Source: an uncultured Oscillibacter sp.
GTDB lineage: Bacteria > Bacillota > Clostridia > Oscillospirales > Oscillospiraceae
NCBI GenBank assembly: GCA_910576845.1
Contig: CAJTJA010000013.1
Span: 1-42,347 of the forward strand
Length of the DNA stretch: 42,347 nucleotides
Direction: 5' to 3'
The position numbers and the translations under genes were made by a program. This document shows, one piece after another, positions 40,909-42,347 of this stretch (position 1 is its first letter; each line of letters starts with the position of its first letter). Below the pieces are notes generated by a model. That model had not been told where the DNA came from. It searched no databases and was given only the letters and a program-made list of their open reading frames with translations.

Positions 40909-42338
40909 ATTCTCGCACCGGAGACAGACACACCCCGCTTTCGCTCTTCCCCAGGCTGCCAGCCCTTTCGGAACAGCAGGTAGAGGAACCCTGCCAGCAG
41001 AACCAGAGCCGCGATGGTGCCGGGCCCAAAAGACGCTTCTCCGGTAATCAGGCCGCCGAGTTGAAAAATAATCAAAGAGGCCGTATAGGCAAAAGCACAC
41101 ATATAGCCAATCGCTGCCGCCGTCCATTTAGCGTTGTTCATCTCCCGCCGGATCGCTCCCATGGCGGCGAAGCAGGGTGCGCATAGAAGATTGAAGATCA
41201 TAAAGCTGTAAGCAGCCATGGCGCCAAAATCCATCCCCACAAGGGCCCAAATGGCCTCGCCGTTGTCTCCCAGCTCCTCACCCGCAAAGTTGTACAGCAC
41301 TCCCATGGTGGAGACAATCTCCTCCTTCGCAATAAGGCCGGTGAAGGCAGCTACTGTGGCTTTCCAGTCCATATCGCCCACCCAGCCCAAGGGGGCAAAA
41401 ATCCAGGCAATGCTTCTGCCAATGGCGGCCAGCAGAGATTGACCGTTATCCTCCACCGCCCCAAATACTCCGTCCGCAAACCCATAGCCCTGAAGGAACC
41501 ACAGGACAATGGTAGAGAGGAGGATCACCGTTCCCGCTCGCTTGATAAAACTCCAGCCCCGCTCCCAAGTGGCCCGGAGAACATTGTCCATCGAGGGGGC
41601 GTGATAAGCGGGCAGCTCCATGACGAAGGGGGCAGGCTCTCCTGCGAAGGCGCGGCATTTTTTCAGCATAATGCCAGAAACCACCACGGCGGCAATACCG
41701 ATGAAAAACGCTGATACGGCTACCCAGGCAGAACCGCCGAACACTGCCCCGGCAAAGAGGCCAATGATGGGCAGCTTGGCTCCGCAGGGGATAAAACCCG
41801 TGGTCATAATCGTCATCTTCCGGTCACGATCCTGTTCAATGGTTCGGGAGGCCATAATTCCCGGAACACCGCAGCCTGTGGCTACCAGCATAGGGATAAA
41901 GCTCTTCCCGGACAGGCCAAAACGGCGGAAAATCCGGTCCATGATAAAGGCCACCCTGGCCATGTACCCCACATCCTCTAAAACTGCCAGCAGCAAAAAC
42001 AGCACCAGCATCTGGGGTACAAAGCCCAGGACAGCTCCCACCCCTGCCACGATGCCATCCTGAATGAGGCCATAGAGAATCGAATCCTCAGAGACATGCA
42101 GGGCAGTCAAAAGACTGCGGAACAGGCTGGGAACCCATTCTCCAAAGAGAACATCATTGGCCCAGCCGGTTCCTGCGGTGCCTATGGAAAGGGGGAACTC
42201 CAGCTCTCCAAGCGTCAGGGTAAAGCCACCCATGGCAAGAGCATAGATGCAAAACATGATACCCGCAAAGACCGGCAGGGCCAAAACGCGGTTGTAGCTT
42301 TGCAAACGGAGCACGAATTTTTTGCAAATAAAGCTCAA
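40905..42338 (-). CDS. feoB: Ferrous iron transporter FeoB, membrane domain only (G domain missing)
   Basis: Inner-membrane ferrous iron permease part, 477 residues from a TTG near the right edge. Both Gate-type repeats are present (MLVATGCGVPGIMASRTIEQ, TTGFIPCGAKLPI; FTGLIAKEEIVSTMGVLY; NLLCAPCFAAMGAIRREM) with about eight or more membrane segments. Normal FeoB has about 600-750 residues with an N-terminal GTPase (G1-G5) and GDI domain; none is here. A TAA stands in frame two codons before the TTG, and the expected junction (TNRxLALP) reads LQSYNRVLALP. So either the gene is truncated or rearranged at this point, or the edge of the assembly is faulty. Confidence 0.88.
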   Translation of the reverse strand: MSFICKKFVLRLQSYNRVLALPVFAGIMFCIYALAMGGFTLTLGELEFPLSIGTAGTGWANDVLFGEWVPSLFRSLLTALHVSEDSILYGLIQDGIVAGVGAVLGFVPQMLVLFLLLAVLEDVGYMARVAFIMDRIFRRFGLSGKSFIPMLVATGCGVPGIMASRTIEQDRDRKMTIMTTGFIPCGAKLPIIGLFAGAVFGGSAWVAVSAFFIGIAAVVVSGIMLKKCRAFAGEPAPFVMELPAYHAPSMDNVLRATWERGWSFIKRAGTVILLSTIVLWFLQGYGFADGVFGAVEDNGQSLLAAIGRSIAWIFAPLGWVGDMDWKATVAAFTGLIAKEEIVSTMGVLYNFAGEELGDNGEAIWALVGMDFGAMAAYSFMIFNLLCAPCFAAMGAIRREMNNAKWTAAAIGYMCAFAYTASLIIFQLGGLITGEASFGPGTIAALVLLAGFLYLLFRKGWQPGEERKRGVSVSGARI

Positions 42339-42347
42339 AAATTAAAA

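Noticed and set aside
40759..41127. 122-codon minus frame as a larger Feo accessory protein
   Set aside because: Its first two thirds are an out-of-frame reading of feoB; only the last 49 codons could be independent.

Overview
The window reads as chromosomal DNA from a GC-rich, anaerobic, spore-forming member of the Clostridia, most like the Oscillospiraceae (Flavonifractor / Lawsonibacter / Oscillibacter type). The evidence is an intact late sporulation sigma factor (sigK), ireB, a T-box leader, an NdoA-type MazF, a YheH/YheI-type exporter, strong AGGAGG ribosome binding sites and consensus sigma-A promoters. This placement is inferred from gene content; no database was consulted. No rRNA, tRNA, CRISPR array, phage or complete insertion sequence was seen.

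Left third (1-17.9 kb): transport and sensing of small anionic or sugar-type solutes. On the minus strand lie a fused two-domain permease and its ATPase (running off the left edge), then a two-gene heterodimeric ABC exporter. Each unit has its own sigma-A promoter followed, at nearly the same distance, by the same GCAAACGTTTGC operator, so one LacI-family repressor (not in the window) may control both. On the plus strand follow a GH13 alpha-glucosidase; a binding lipoprotein - YesM-like kinase - AraC-type regulator trio overlapping like a single operon; and the importer it probably controls (binding lipoprotein, ATPase, fused permease), ending with a HAD phosphatase. The layout resembles the HptA-HptS-HptR sugar-phosphate sensor joined to an AfuABC-type importer.

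Middle (18-26.8 kb): housekeeping genes. These are the NAD(P)HX repair enzyme nnr, a lipoprotein, a MazF toxin without its antitoxin, two unrecognised proteins, nrdR, ymdB, a small membrane protein, a YbaK-type deacylase, a YhaO/SbcD-type nuclease lacking its usual partner, and rplS. A 167-bp inverted-repeat element (MITE-like) sits before the deacylase gene.

Right third (26.8-42.3 kb): a complete T-box leader precedes a polysaccharide deacetylase gene and then pheS, so the leader may control both. pheS and pheT are separated by an unrelated small gene, and PheT carries what looks like a second, degenerate copy of its tRNA-binding domain. A second, 111-bp MITE-like element follows. Then come ireB, a small unknown protein, an SH3/NlpC-P60 wall hydrolase, a YhfW-type FAD/Rieske oxidoreductase, L-lactate dehydrogenase behind a hairpin-rich leader, sigK (minus), a GIY-YIG protein with a TTG start, a GNAT acetyltransferase broken by two frameshifts, and a Feo iron locus whose FeoB lacks its G domain at the right edge.
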